A stretch of DNA of 16,203 nt from the NCBI GenBank assembly GCA_902783735.1, contig CACZSE010000129.1, positions 1-16,203 on the forward strand, read 5' to 3'. The notes under the pieces were generated by a model. It was given only the letters and a program-made list of their open reading frames with translations, ran no database searches and was not told the origin of the DNA. Both the position numbers and the translations under genes were made by a program. The DNA comes from an uncultured Lachnospiraceae bacterium (lineage in GTDB: Bacteria > Bacillota > Clostridia > Lachnospirales > Lachnospiraceae). Numbering within the stretch: the first letter of the stretch is position 1; each line of letters opens with the position of its first letter. This document shows, in pieces, positions 6,422 through 13,419 of this stretch.

Positions 6422-7126
6422 ATGTCATATGTTACGGTTAAAGACCTCGAAGTCGGTTACGACAAGAGTGTTATCTCAAAAAAACTAAATTTCAAGATAG
6501 AAGCAGGTGAGTATCTTTGTATAGTGGGAGAAAACGGATCGGGAAAATCAACCCTGATGAAGACACTGTTGGGACTGTTAAAGCCCATCGGCGGAGAGAT
6601 CATAAGAGGTGACGGACTTGAAGCCGATGAAATAGGATATCTGCCGCAACAGACTATAGTTCAAAGGGATTTTCCTGCATCGGTAGAAGAAATTGTGCTT
6701 TCGGGGTGTCAGAGCCGAAGCGGATTTCGGCCGTTCTATAATAAAGAAGAAAAGAAACTTGCCCGTGAAAATATGGAACGCATGGGTATTGAAGACATGG
6801 CACACAAGTGTTATCGTGAGCTGTCCGGAGGGCAGCAGCAGAGGGTTTTGCTTGCAAGAGCACTTTGTTCTACAAGAAAAGTTTTGCTTTTGGATGAACC
6901 GGTTGCGGGACTTGATCCCCGTGTTACTGCAGACATGTATGATCTTATAGAAGGACTCAACAAAGAAGGTATCACCATAATCATGATATCTCATGATATC
7001 GACGCTGCCATGAAATATGCGGATCACATTCTTCACATAGGCAATGATGTTTTCTTTGGAACTAAAAAAGAATATATTAACAGCGAAACAGGGAGTTCCT
7101 TCCTGGATGGACAAAAAAGGCGGTGA
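6422..7126 (+). CDS. znuC: Zinc/manganese ABC transporter ATP-binding protein, 234 aa
   Basis: This is the ATPase subunit of a metal-type ABC importer, acting on the inner face of the membrane with the permease encoded next. Visible are Walker A GENGSGKST (36-44), the Q-loop at YLPQQ (73-77), signature LSGGQQQR (134-141), Walker B VLLLDEP (154-160) and switch H191 in ISHD. Length is normal for ZnuC/AdcC/MntA-type ATPases. I chose ATG 6422, with AGGTGA just upstream. A GTG at 6377 that overlaps the repressor gene would add 15 residues unlike the family. The stop overlaps the ribosome site of the permease gene. Zinc rather than manganese is inferred from the Cys-rich repressor in the operon; sequence alone does not decide it. 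Confidence 0.9.
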   Translation: MSYVTVKDLEVGYDKSVISKKLNFKIEAGEYLCIVGENGSGKSTLMKTLLGLLKPIGGEIIRGDGLEADEIGYLPQQTIVQRDFPASVEEIVLSGCQSRSGFRPFYNKEEKKLARENMERMGIEDMAHKCYRELSGGQQQRVLLARALCSTRKVLLLDEPVAGLDPRVTADMYDLIEGLNKEGITIIMISHDIDAAMKYADHILHIGNDVFFGTKKEYINSETGSSFLDGQKRR

Positions 7127-7131
7127 GAATG

Positions 7132-7974
7132 ATGATTGAAACGATCGCAATGTACATGCAGCACGCATTAGTCAGACGAGCACTGATAGTCGGAGTACTC
7201 ATAGCGCTCAGTTCATCACTGCTTGGAGTGACACTTGTGTTAAAAAGATTCTCATTTATAGGAGACGGACTTTCTCATGTTGCATTTGGAGCTATGGCCA
7301 TAGCAAGTGTTGTTAATCTGACAAATAAAATGGTTCTCATATTGCCTATAACGGTAATAAGCGCGATATTGTTACTTCGTACAGGGCAGAATACCCGTAT
7401 AAAAGGTGATGCGGCTATAGCCATGATATCTGTCGGCGCACTGGCTTTCGGATACCTGTTGATGAACATATTCTCGACATCGACAAATCTCTCCGGAGAT
7501 GTATGCAGTACGCTGTTCGGGTCTACATCCATACTGACGCTTACAAAATGGGAAGTATGGTTATGTATTATCCTTTCCGTGGCGGTAGTTGCAATATTCA
7601 TATTCTTTTATAATAAGATATTTGCGGTAACATTTGATGAAAACTTTGCCAAAGCCGTAGGAACAAATGCGGACGGTTACAATCTTCTTATAGCTATTGT
7701 AATAGCTGTTATCATAGTTTTGGCGATGAATCTCGTAGGATCGCTCCTGATATCGGCTCTGGTGATCTTTCCCGCACTTTCCGCAATGCGATTGTTTAAG
7801 AACTTTAAGAGTGTTACGATCTTTTCGGCTTTTCTTTCGGTGTTCTGTTCCTTTGGCGGGATCATCATATCGATACTTGGTGACACTCCCGTCGGTTCTA
7901 CTATAGTGGCTGTAGACGTTTTAGCCTTCCTTATTTGCAGTCTGACAGGGGCAGCCATGGGCGTAAATAAGTAA
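7132..7974 (+). CDS. znuB: Zinc/manganese ABC transporter permease, 280 aa
   Basis: This is an ABC-3 family integral membrane permease with about eight hydrophobic segments, partner of the ATPase upstream. Family signatures include LLGVTLVLKRFSFIGDGLSH (30-49), which continues into the conserved HVAFGA, then KGDAAIAMIS (91-100), NLVGSLLISALVIFPA (200-215) and DTPVGSTIV (251-259) near the last segments. The ATPase stop lies in AAGGCGGTGA (7117-7126), a near-perfect Shine-Dalgarno. ATG 7132 is 8 bases beyond it and is my preferred start; ATG 7129 and GTG 7123 in the same frame are possible. No substrate-binding lipoprotein gene follows, so the receptor must be encoded elsewhere. I see no convincing terminator after the stop; the next gene has its own promoter. 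Confidence 0.9.
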   Translation: MIETIAMYMQHALVRRALIVGVLIALSSSLLGVTLVLKRFSFIGDGLSHVAFGAMAIASVVNLTNKMVLILPITVISAILLLRTGQNTRIKGDAAIAMISVGALAFGYLLMNIFSTSTNLSGDVCSTLFGSTSILTLTKWEVWLCIILSVAVVAIFIFFYNKIFAVTFDENFAKAVGTNADGYNLLIAIVIAVIIVLAMNLVGSLLISALVIFPALSAMRLFKNFKSVTIFSAFLSVFCSFGGIIISILGDTPVGSTIVAVDVLAFLICSLTGAAMGVNK

Positions 7975-8002
7975 ATAATTTGATCCGTATGATCCGGTGT
8001 GC

Positions 8003-8032
8003 TTGTTGCGGAGTGCATGGCTGTGATAGAAT
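8003..8032 (+). promoter_or_regulatory. Probable promoter of the nitroreductase gene
   Basis: The extended -10 TGATAGAAT (8024-8032) is identical to that of the Fur-like gene. A weak -35, TTGTTG (8003-8008), lies 18 bases upstream of the TAGAAT. The expected start is near 8039, about 40 bases ahead of the coding region. Confidence 0.5.
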
Positions 8033-8080
8033 ATATAGGACACAGACAGATCAACCGGATTTAAGAAAGGATGGGTCAGG

Positions 8081-8620
8081 ATGGAATTCGCACAATTATT
8101 GGAGAGCAGAAGAAGTATAAGAAATTATAAACCGGGTATGAGGATCAGTGAAGATCAGATAAAAGTAATGATCGATGCTGCTATTCAGGCACCCACATGG
8201 AAGAATTCGCAGACCGGACGTTATTACGTGGCCATGAGCGAGGATAAGATCAACTTTATAAAGAACCAGTGTCTGCCGGAGTTTAATTCCAAAAGCTGTG
8301 ACAACGCTGTTGCGCTTATCATCACAGCATATGAGACAAGGCGTTCGGGATTTGAAAGAGACGGTTCACCTACAAATGAGCTTGGAGATAAATGGGGTGT
8401 ATACGATCTCGGACTTCAAAACGAGAATCTTGTTTTAAAAGCAAGGGAAACAGGTTACGATTCACTTATTATGGGCATAAGAGATGCAGATAAGCTTAAA
8501 GCTGAATTTGACATACCTGATTCACAGGAAGTGGTAGCGGTCATAGCAATAGGCGTAAGAGAAAACGATGTCGATAAGCCAAAGAGAAAAACTCCTGAAG
8601 ATATAACAAGATTCTTCTGA
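8081..8620 (+). CDS. Nitroreductase-family FMN oxidoreductase, 179 aa
   Basis: This is a small cytoplasmic flavoprotein of the nitroreductase family, which uses NAD(P)H to reduce nitroaromatics, quinones or similar acceptors; the true substrate is unknown. The N-terminus has the FMN-phosphate motif ESRRSIRNY (8-16). APTWKNSQTGRYY (37-49) matches the usual APSxxNxQPWxF region, GYDSLIMG (125-132) the later flavin contact, and PKRK (167-170) the terminal basic residues. Length is at the short end for the family, as in single-domain members of anaerobes. ATG 8081 has AAGAAAGG about 10 bases upstream; the ATG at 8071 is out of frame. The gene appears to be a single-gene unit between its own promoter and a bidirectional terminator. 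Confidence 0.9.
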   Translation: MEFAQLLESRRSIRNYKPGMRISEDQIKVMIDAAIQAPTWKNSQTGRYYVAMSEDKINFIKNQCLPEFNSKSCDNAVALIITAYETRRSGFERDGSPTNELGDKWGVYDLGLQNENLVLKARETGYDSLIMGIRDADKLKAEFDIPDSQEVVAVIAIGVRENDVDKPKRKTPEDITRFF

Positions 8621-8642
8621 TGGATGAATATGATCAAACATA

Positions 8643-8675
8643 AAAAGGAACCGAACGTTATGATCGGTTCCTTTT
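8643..8675. terminator. Bidirectional terminator between convergent genes
   Basis: AAAAGGAACCGA (8643-8654) pairs perfectly with TCGGTTCCTTTT (8664-8675) around a 9-base loop. The A-run on the left and T-run on the right let it serve both the nitroreductase (plus) and the EAL-HDOD gene (minus). Confidence 0.9.
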
Positions 8676-8697
8676 GAGTTACATATTATTTTGAAAA

Positions 8698-9942
8698 CTA
8701 TGCAGATTCTTCTTCAATACTGTGGAACAGATCTCTGTACCATTCAAGAGATCCCAAATAAGCTTCATATACTGCATCTATGTCCATATCATTTATAAGT
8801 AACAGTCGTGAAACTTCCTGCCAGTCACCGGCTTCATATACTGTAATGAAATCCAGAACATCGACAAATGGACCGTCGTGATTTACAAGAGCTCTGCTGA
8901 TATTCTTGGAAACCTTTAAAAGCGCAAGAGCTTCATTCATGGGTTTGTTAAGGATGATATCAACAACAGAGAATAATCCCATCAAAAACAGTTCAGGTCC
9001 GAATACACCCATCTCAAACTGACCGGATATGTTTTCGGCAAACTTGGCACGCAAAAGTGAAAGACGCATGATCTCACTGGGCCTGTCTGCACAAAGCTGC
9101 TGTGTTATGGCGGTAGTGATCCATTTTTTCAGCTCCTTCTGACCAAGCATGGCAGCAGCATGACGTATGGAAGTTATTTCTGTGGTCGAATGTGAGACCT
9201 TATTAACCATTTTCAAAAGAGATATGATAAGAGCCGTATCTCTTCCTATGATGTCGGCAGCTTCTGTCAATTCAAAATCCTCGCTGTTTACCAGATTCAG
9301 AAGTGAGATATAATTTAATTTCAAAGGAGATACGGTTGTATTTCCTTTTGTTATAGGCATTCTGTAGAACTCGCCTTCATACAGATAATATCCGCCTTCG
9401 ATCTTGAGACTGTCAAACATGCCCAGACTGTCAAGATCGCTTGCTATCAGTTTGACTCTGGGATAAACCTGACTGAAATAGATCTTCGCTTTGGATATGA
9501 CGATCTTTTTATGATTTAACAGTATATAGTCCATGAGCCTCAATATGGGCTTATATGGTTCAAAGTCGTTTACATCCAGACCACGTATGGCAAATTTGTA
9601 TCCCATGTCTTTTAAGATCATGATACGTTCAACATACTGAAATTCCGGTTCTACAGAATTGTCAACGACCAATACGATACGATCATGTTCCGCATCACAC
9701 TGTTCACTGATATCTGAGAAGAGAGAAACACTGGTTATCGGAACGAATAACTCACAATCTTTAGAAAGAGTATCGATGCCCAGACTGTTTATAACTTCGA
9801 ATCCGGGATTGTTTACCGCGTCAAACATGGCAGCGGAACTCATAATGGTCGGATCTAAAAATGAATTTCTTTTCTGACTGGATATCGAATACGCACGTAC
9901 CGACATGCTCTCGTCAAAAAGAGGAATAAGTGTTACCAGCAT
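8698..9942 (-). CDS. EAL-HDOD signalling protein with degenerate EAL domain, 414 aa
   Basis: The architecture matches YuxH-type EAL-HDOD proteins. An N-terminal EAL-like half (about 1-200) ends in GGYYLYEGEFYRMP, the counterpart of the GYxxxxPxP end of EAL domains. A C-terminal HDOD domain (about 203-400) includes LNLVNSEDFELTEAADIIGR and a helical MLGQKELKKWI segment. The catalytic c-di-GMP phosphodiesterase signature E-x-L near the N-terminus is absent, as are recognisable metal-binding DDF/GTG-type motifs; the equivalent stretch reads AIRGLDVNDFEP. The EAL half is therefore probably a non-catalytic nucleotide or protein sensor. HDOD domains act in regulatory signalling without known enzymatic activity. 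The start is supported by GGAGG 4 bases upstream on the minus strand. It is a single gene, divergent from ilvE. Confidence 0.85.
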   Translation of the reverse strand: MLVTLIPLFDESMSVRAYSISSQKRNSFLDPTIMSSAAMFDAVNNPGFEVINSLGIDTLSKDCELFVPITSVSLFSDISEQCDAEHDRIVLVVDNSVEPEFQYVERIMILKDMGYKFAIRGLDVNDFEPYKPILRLMDYILLNHKKIVISKAKIYFSQVYPRVKLIASDLDSLGMFDSLKIEGGYYLYEGEFYRMPITKGNTTVSPLKLNYISLLNLVNSEDFELTEAADIIGRDTALIISLLKMVNKVSHSTTEITSIRHAAAMLGQKELKKWITTAITQQLCADRPSEIMRLSLLRAKFAENISGQFEMGVFGPELFLMGLFSVVDIILNKPMNEALALLKVSKNISRALVNHDGPFVDVLDFITVYEAGDWQEVSRLLLINDMDIDAVYEAYLGSLEWYRDLFHSIEEESA

Positions 9943-10041
9943 AGCGCCTCCATTAACTTCTACTTCAATGACTGTATAAATAGTAATAGTATAAAGTGCA
10001 TTCCTGATAAAATTTTACACCCAATTAATAAATTTCTCAAG

Positions 10042-10056
10042 AATTTTCAAACAATT
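10042..10056 (+). promoter_or_regulatory. CodY-like operator upstream of ilvE
   Basis: AATTTTCAAACAATT matches the published CodY consensus AATTTTCWGAAAATT at 13 of 15 positions. It sits about 36 bases upstream of the ilvE -35. Branched-chain amino acid genes are typical CodY targets. The region is AT-rich, so chance resemblance is possible. Confidence 0.4.
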
Positions 10057-10091
10057 GTATCATTTCATTGAGATTGTACAATGTATCGCAC

Positions 10092-10120
10092 TTTACAATA
10101 GGAAAATAAAGGTTTAGAAT
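10092..10120 (+). promoter_or_regulatory. Probable ilvE promoter
   Basis: TTTACA (10092-10097) and TAGAAT (10115-10120) are separated by exactly 17 bases. The expected start is near 10127, leaving a leader of about 37 bases with the ribosome site AGAAGGAAA. Confidence 0.65.
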
Positions 10121-10163
10121 GTAGTAGATTGATTTATGAACATCACGAAAGAAGGAAACAGTT

Positions 10164-11189
10164 ATGGAAAAAAAGAATCTTGATTGGGCCGGCTTGGGCT
10201 TTGGTTACTTGAAAACAGATTATCGTTATGTTTCAAACTTCACAAACGGAGCTTGGGACGAGGGATCATTGACACAGGATGATCAGATCACAATGAGTGA
10301 ATGTGCAGGTGTTTTGCAGTATGCTCAGACAATATTTGAAGGACTTAAGGCATATACTACCGAAGACGGAAAGATCGTTACATTCAGACCCGATCTGAAT
10401 GCAGAAAGAATGATGGATTCGGCAGCACGTCTTGAAATGCCTGTTTTCCCGAAAGAAAGATTCTTAGATGCGATAGACAAGGTTGTTAAAGCCAACGATG
10501 CGTGGGTTCCTCCTTACGGATCGGGGGCAACATTGTACATTAGACCTTATATGTTCGGTATCAATCCGGTCATAGGTGTAAAACCTGCAAATGATTATCA
10601 GTTCAGAACATTTACAACACCGGTAGGACCGTATTTTAAGGGTGGCGCAAAGCCCCTTACCATCAAGGTTTCCGATTTCGACAGAGCAGCTCCGAACGGA
10701 ACCGGATGCATAAAAGCAGGCCTCAATTATGCAATGAGTCTTCATGCTATAGTAACAGCACATGAAGAAGGTTATGATGAGAATATGTATCTTGATCCGA
10801 AGACCCGCACCAAGGTTGAGGAGACAGGCGGAGCAAACTTCCTGTTTGTTACAAAAGACGGAAAGGTAGTAACTCCCAAATCAAACAGCATACTTCCTTC
10901 TATAACAAGAAGATCTCTTATGTATGTCGCAAAGGAATATCTCGGACTTGAAGCTGAAGAAAGAGAAGTTTACTTTGATGAATTGAAGGATATGGCAGAG
11001 TGCGGACTTTGCGGAACAGCAGCAGTTATCTCACCTGTAGGAAAGATCGTAGATCACGGTAAAGAGATCTGCCTGCCTGCCGGCATGAATGAGATGGGAC
11101 CTGTTACCAAGAAGTTATATGATACACTTACCGGAATTCAGATGGGAAGAATAGAAGCTCCCGAAGGCTGGATAAGAGTTATCGAATAA
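10164..11189 (+). CDS. ilvE: Branched-chain amino acid aminotransferase, 341 aa
   Basis: This is a cytoplasmic PLP enzyme (fold type IV) that interconverts leucine, isoleucine and valine with their 2-keto acids, using glutamate/2-oxoglutarate. It belongs to the longer group of branched-chain aminotransferases. Visible motifs are FEGLKAYTTEDG (58-69), the substrate-side YIRPYMFG (125-132), catalytic K184 in GTGCIKAGLNYAMSL, E220/E221 with GGAN (VEETGGANFLFV), SILPSITRRSL (242-252) and the phosphate-binding GTAAVISPVG (284-293). Length is normal. ATG 10164 is preceded by GAAGGAAAC. The gene has its own promoter and a strong terminator. The convergent azlCD export genes concern the same amino acids, which fits a branched-chain amino acid cluster. 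Confidence 0.95.
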   Translation: MEKKNLDWAGLGFGYLKTDYRYVSNFTNGAWDEGSLTQDDQITMSECAGVLQYAQTIFEGLKAYTTEDGKIVTFRPDLNAERMMDSAARLEMPVFPKERFLDAIDKVVKANDAWVPPYGSGATLYIRPYMFGINPVIGVKPANDYQFRTFTTPVGPYFKGGAKPLTIKVSDFDRAAPNGTGCIKAGLNYAMSLHAIVTAHEEGYDENMYLDPKTRTKVEETGGANFLFVTKDGKVVTPKSNSILPSITRRSLMYVAKEYLGLEAEEREVYFDELKDMAECGLCGTAAVISPVGKIVDHGKEICLPAGMNEMGPVTKKLYDTLTGIQMGRIEAPEGWIRVIE

Positions 11190-11197
11190 AGAAGAAT

Positions 11198-11233
11198 AAA
11201 AAATGTGTTTCACGGATGTGAAACACATTTTTT
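11198..11233. terminator. Bidirectional terminator between ilvE and azlD
   Basis: A perfect 16-bp stem (11198-11213 with 11218-11233; core TGTGTTTCAC/GTGAAACACA) closes a GGAT loop. A-run and T-run flanks let it stop both convergent transcripts. Its right flank reaches the azlD stop codon (11232-11234). Confidence 0.93.
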
Positions 11234-11549
11234 ATATACTGATAAAGGGCAATAATTCGATCAGAAATACCATAATGCAGGCCGAGGCGGCTACGGCAAA
11301 AAGGCTTGCCCCTTTCCATGCAAGTATAACGGCAAAGATGAAGGCCACAGAACCTGCCACCGGTGAATCGGTAGCATCCATCATGGCGGGAAATGTCATG
11401 GCTGCCAAAGTGACATACGGAACATAATACAAAAAGGATTTTATGAATGTATTGGTGATCTCTTTACGGATAAGTGTAAGAGGCAATACTCTGATGGTAT
11501 AGGTCACGCCGGCCATTATCAACATGTATATATATATATTATGCGTCAT
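11232..11549 (-). CDS. azlD: AzlD-family branched-chain amino acid exporter small subunit, 105 aa
   Basis: This is the small membrane subunit of the AzlCD exporter, which pairs with AzlC to expel branched-chain amino acids. It has about four hydrophobic segments: 5-22, 37-58, 64-80 and 82-102. The family pattern YTIRVLPLTLI (17-27) is present, followed by a basic loop and the helix FLYYVPYVTLAAMTFPA. Length is normal. Its start overlaps the azlC stop by 4 bases (ATGA-type), so the two are translationally coupled. It ends on the shared terminator opposite ilvE. Confidence 0.9.
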   Translation of the reverse strand: MTHNIYIYMLIMAGVTYTIRVLPLTLIRKEITNTFIKSFLYYVPYVTLAAMTFPAMMDATDSPVAGSVAFIFAVILAWKGASLFAVAASACIMVFLIELLPFISI

Positions 11550-12280
11550 ACATCCTCCTTATTTTCATTCTTCACAGGGAAGAGAATGGCTGCAGTCGCC
11601 GAGATCAAAACCGTAATGATTATTATCCTGGTTCCGTCGGATATGGCAGCAAGTAACGGAAGTCTTGAAGAGATATAACTGAAGAGCATTGCCGTTATGA
11701 CCAGTGATGCGATCAGTTTGTTCTTTTTGGAGGGTGGTATTATGATCGCTAAGAACATACCATATAATCCTACACCCAATGCACTGACTGCTCTTTGCGG
11801 GAGGATATTACCCATAACAACTCCTATATAAGTGCCTATACTCCAGGCGGGGATCGATACAGCCACAGCACCGTATGTATAAAAAGGATTGAGCTTTCCG
11901 GGAAAAGCGACGCTTATTCCGAATATCTCATCTGTTACAAAGAAACCTATCAGGAATCTGTGGATCATGGACATCTTATCGGAAAACTTTTGAGAAAGAG
12001 CACAGCTGAGCAAAATATATCGTGCATTTGCAACAAGAGTCATGACTGCCAGTTCTAAGTAGGCCGCATTCTTTCCTATCAGAGTAAAGCCTACATATTC
12101 TCCGGCCGAAGCACTGTTCGTGGCAGATACTATTAATGACTGTAAAGCTGTGACTCCGGCTTTCCTGGCAACGATACCCAAAGTAAATGCTACCGCAAAA
12201 TATCCGAGCGCAATGGGGATCCCGTGTCTTAATCCTTTTGAAAAGGCTATTTTATTATCATATTCCATTGGAACTGTCAT
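11546..12280 (-). CDS. azlC: AzlC-family branched-chain amino acid exporter large subunit, 244 aa
   Basis: This is the large membrane subunit of a branched-chain amino acid exporter, as in Bacillus subtilis azlCD, where overproduction gives azaleucine resistance. The N-terminus has the family signature GLRHGIPIALGYFAVAFTLG (about 16-35), then KAGVTALQSLIVSATNSASA and the conserved VANARYILLSCALS (about 84-97), with repeated hydrophobic segments to the end. Length is normal. The start at 12280 is supported by AAAGGAAAC on the minus strand; an internal Met four codons later is a possible alternative. A promoter candidate lies directly upstream. It is the first gene of azlC-azlD and divergent from holA. 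Confidence 0.92.
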   Translation of the reverse strand: MTVPMEYDNKIAFSKGLRHGIPIALGYFAVAFTLGIVARKAGVTALQSLIVSATNSASAGEYVGFTLIGKNAAYLELAVMTLVANARYILLSCALSQKFSDKMSMIHRFLIGFFVTDEIFGISVAFPGKLNPFYTYGAVAVSIPAWSIGTYIGVVMGNILPQRAVSALGVGLYGMFLAIIIPPSKKNKLIASLVITAMLFSYISSRLPLLAAISDGTRIIIITVLISATAAILFPVKNENKEDV

Positions 12281-12315
12281 GGTTGTTTCCTTTGCTATAT
12301 AAGATCAGCTTATAC

Positions 12316-12344
12316 ATTGTAACTATTTTTTCGGATTAAGTCCA
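12316..12344 (-). promoter_or_regulatory. Probable promoter of azlCD
   Basis: On the minus strand TGGACT (12344-12339) and TACAAT (12321-12316) are separated by 17 bases, about 36 bases ahead of the azlC start. The -10 matches at 5 of 6 positions and the -35 at 4 of 6. Confidence 0.5.
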
Positions 12345-12362
12345 GTGATAAATCATCTCATC

Positions 12363-12391
12363 TTGAGAGGCGTGTCACGGTATGATAGAAT
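12363..12391 (+). promoter_or_regulatory. Probable promoter of holA
   Basis: TTGAGA (12363-12368), a 17-base spacer and TAGAAT (12386-12391) with extended TGA (12383-12385) form a strong sigma-A promoter. The expected start is near 12398, leaving a very short leader of about 15 bases before the ATG. Confidence 0.7.
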
Positions 12392-12412
12392 GAGTAGACA
12401 AAAGGAGCCATG

Positions 12413-13393
12413 ATGCAACAGATTACTCAGGATATAGAAAACAGATCATTTAAGCGCTGCTATCTGCTATACGGCGATGAGGATTATCTGCGCAAGCAGT
12501 ATAAGGATAAGCTTGTAAAAGCCCTCTGTCCCGATGGCGATACCATGAACTTTAACCGCTATGAGGGAAAGGATATCGATATTGACCGTGTTATAGATCA
12601 GGCGGAGACAATGCCTTTTTTTGCGGACAAAAGACTCATTCTTATAGAAGACAGCGGGTTTTGCAAGAGCGGTGGCGAAAAGCTGGCGGACTATCTTGGT
12701 GATAGCTCGCCCGATACGGTCATTATTCTAAATGAGTCTGCGGTAGATAAAAGAAGCAGACTTTTTAAAGCCGCGGGTTCAAACGGACGTGCGGTAGAGT
12801 TTACAAGACAAAGTGAAGAAACATTAAAAAAGTGGATATTGGGACGTGTCAGAAAAGAAAAGAAAAACATTGATGCAAGGGCGCTTGAGAATTTTCTTGA
12901 GAAAACCGGCGATGACATGATGACAATAAACAATGAGCTTGAGAAACTGTTTTCATATGTTATGAATAAAGATACGATCACTGCGGATGATGTGGACAGG
13001 ATAATAACCGTAAGTACTTCATCCAAAGTATTTGACATGATAGCGGCCATGGCAGAAAAAAAACAAAGCAAAGCTCTGGATATGTACCACGATCTGCTGG
13101 TACATAAGGAAACACCTTTTGGCATATTGGCTCTCATTACCAGGCAGTTTAACATGATGCTTCAGGTATACGAATTAAAAGACGACGGCCATTCATCCTC
13201 ACATATAGCAAAGGCTGTAGGAATACCGCCCTTTGTGGAGGCAAAATATGAAAAGCAGCTTAAGAATTTCACATATTCCCGGTTAAGGAAGGCATTAAGA
13301 GACTGTGCCGCGGCCGATGAGGCTGTAAAGATAAAAGGCATGAATCCCGAACTGAGTGTGGAATTACTCATAATCGAACACAGCGGAGTATAG
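12413..13393 (+). CDS. holA: DNA polymerase III delta subunit, 326 aa
   Basis: This is the clamp-loader delta subunit, which opens the sliding clamp during DNA replication. The N-terminus has the family pattern CYLLYGDEDYLRKQY (about 16-30), followed by the AAA+-like fold without a working Walker A site, as expected for delta. LILIEDSGFCKSG and PDTVIILNES are the core strands. The helical middle includes LEKLFSYV, and the C-terminal collar domain (about 210-320) contains KETPFGILALITRQFNMML, typical of the family. Length is normal. Two adjacent ATGs (12410 and 12413) are possible; AGGAG ends 2 bases before the first and 5 before the second, so I prefer 12413. A DUF1653 gene follows after 26 bases. 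Confidence 0.93.
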   Translation: MQQITQDIENRSFKRCYLLYGDEDYLRKQYKDKLVKALCPDGDTMNFNRYEGKDIDIDRVIDQAETMPFFADKRLILIEDSGFCKSGGEKLADYLGDSSPDTVIILNESAVDKRSRLFKAAGSNGRAVEFTRQSEETLKKWILGRVRKEKKNIDARALENFLEKTGDDMMTINNELEKLFSYVMNKDTITADDVDRIITVSTSSKVFDMIAAMAEKKQSKALDMYHDLLVHKETPFGILALITRQFNMMLQVYELKDDGHSSSHIAKAVGIPPFVEAKYEKQLKNFTYSRLRKALRDCAAADEAVKIKGMNPELSVELLIIEHSGV

Positions 13394-13419
13394 AAAGATC
13401 CGTAAAAGAAAGGAATTAT

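Larger units (their letters stand above)
9943..10163. other. Divergent intergenic region between the EAL-HDOD gene and ilvE
   Basis: This 221-base AT-rich region holds the promoter of ilvE and presumably that of the minus-strand gene. Besides the CodY-like box and ilvE promoter listed separately, I find no small ORF, T-box or leader peptide. The leader of ilvE is too short for attenuation. No good minus-strand promoter is evident; TATACT on the minus strand (around 9988-9993) lacks a matching -35. Confidence 0.6.

Noticed and set aside
6578..7168. 196-codon open frame on the minus strand
   Set aside because: It lies antisense to the ABC ATPase, whose motifs are all intact, and its translation resembles no protein family.
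10121..10163. T-box or leader-peptide attenuator ahead of ilvE
   Set aside because: The predicted leader is about 37 bases, with no hairpin, T-box sequence or run of branched-chain codons.
10440..11040. CGLC at residues 280-283 of IlvE as the redox CxxC switch of mammalian branched-chain aminotransferases
   Set aside because: Aligning GTAAVISPV with the mammalian GTACVVCPV places the human cysteines a few residues later, where this protein has Ala and Ser, so the two motifs are not equivalent.
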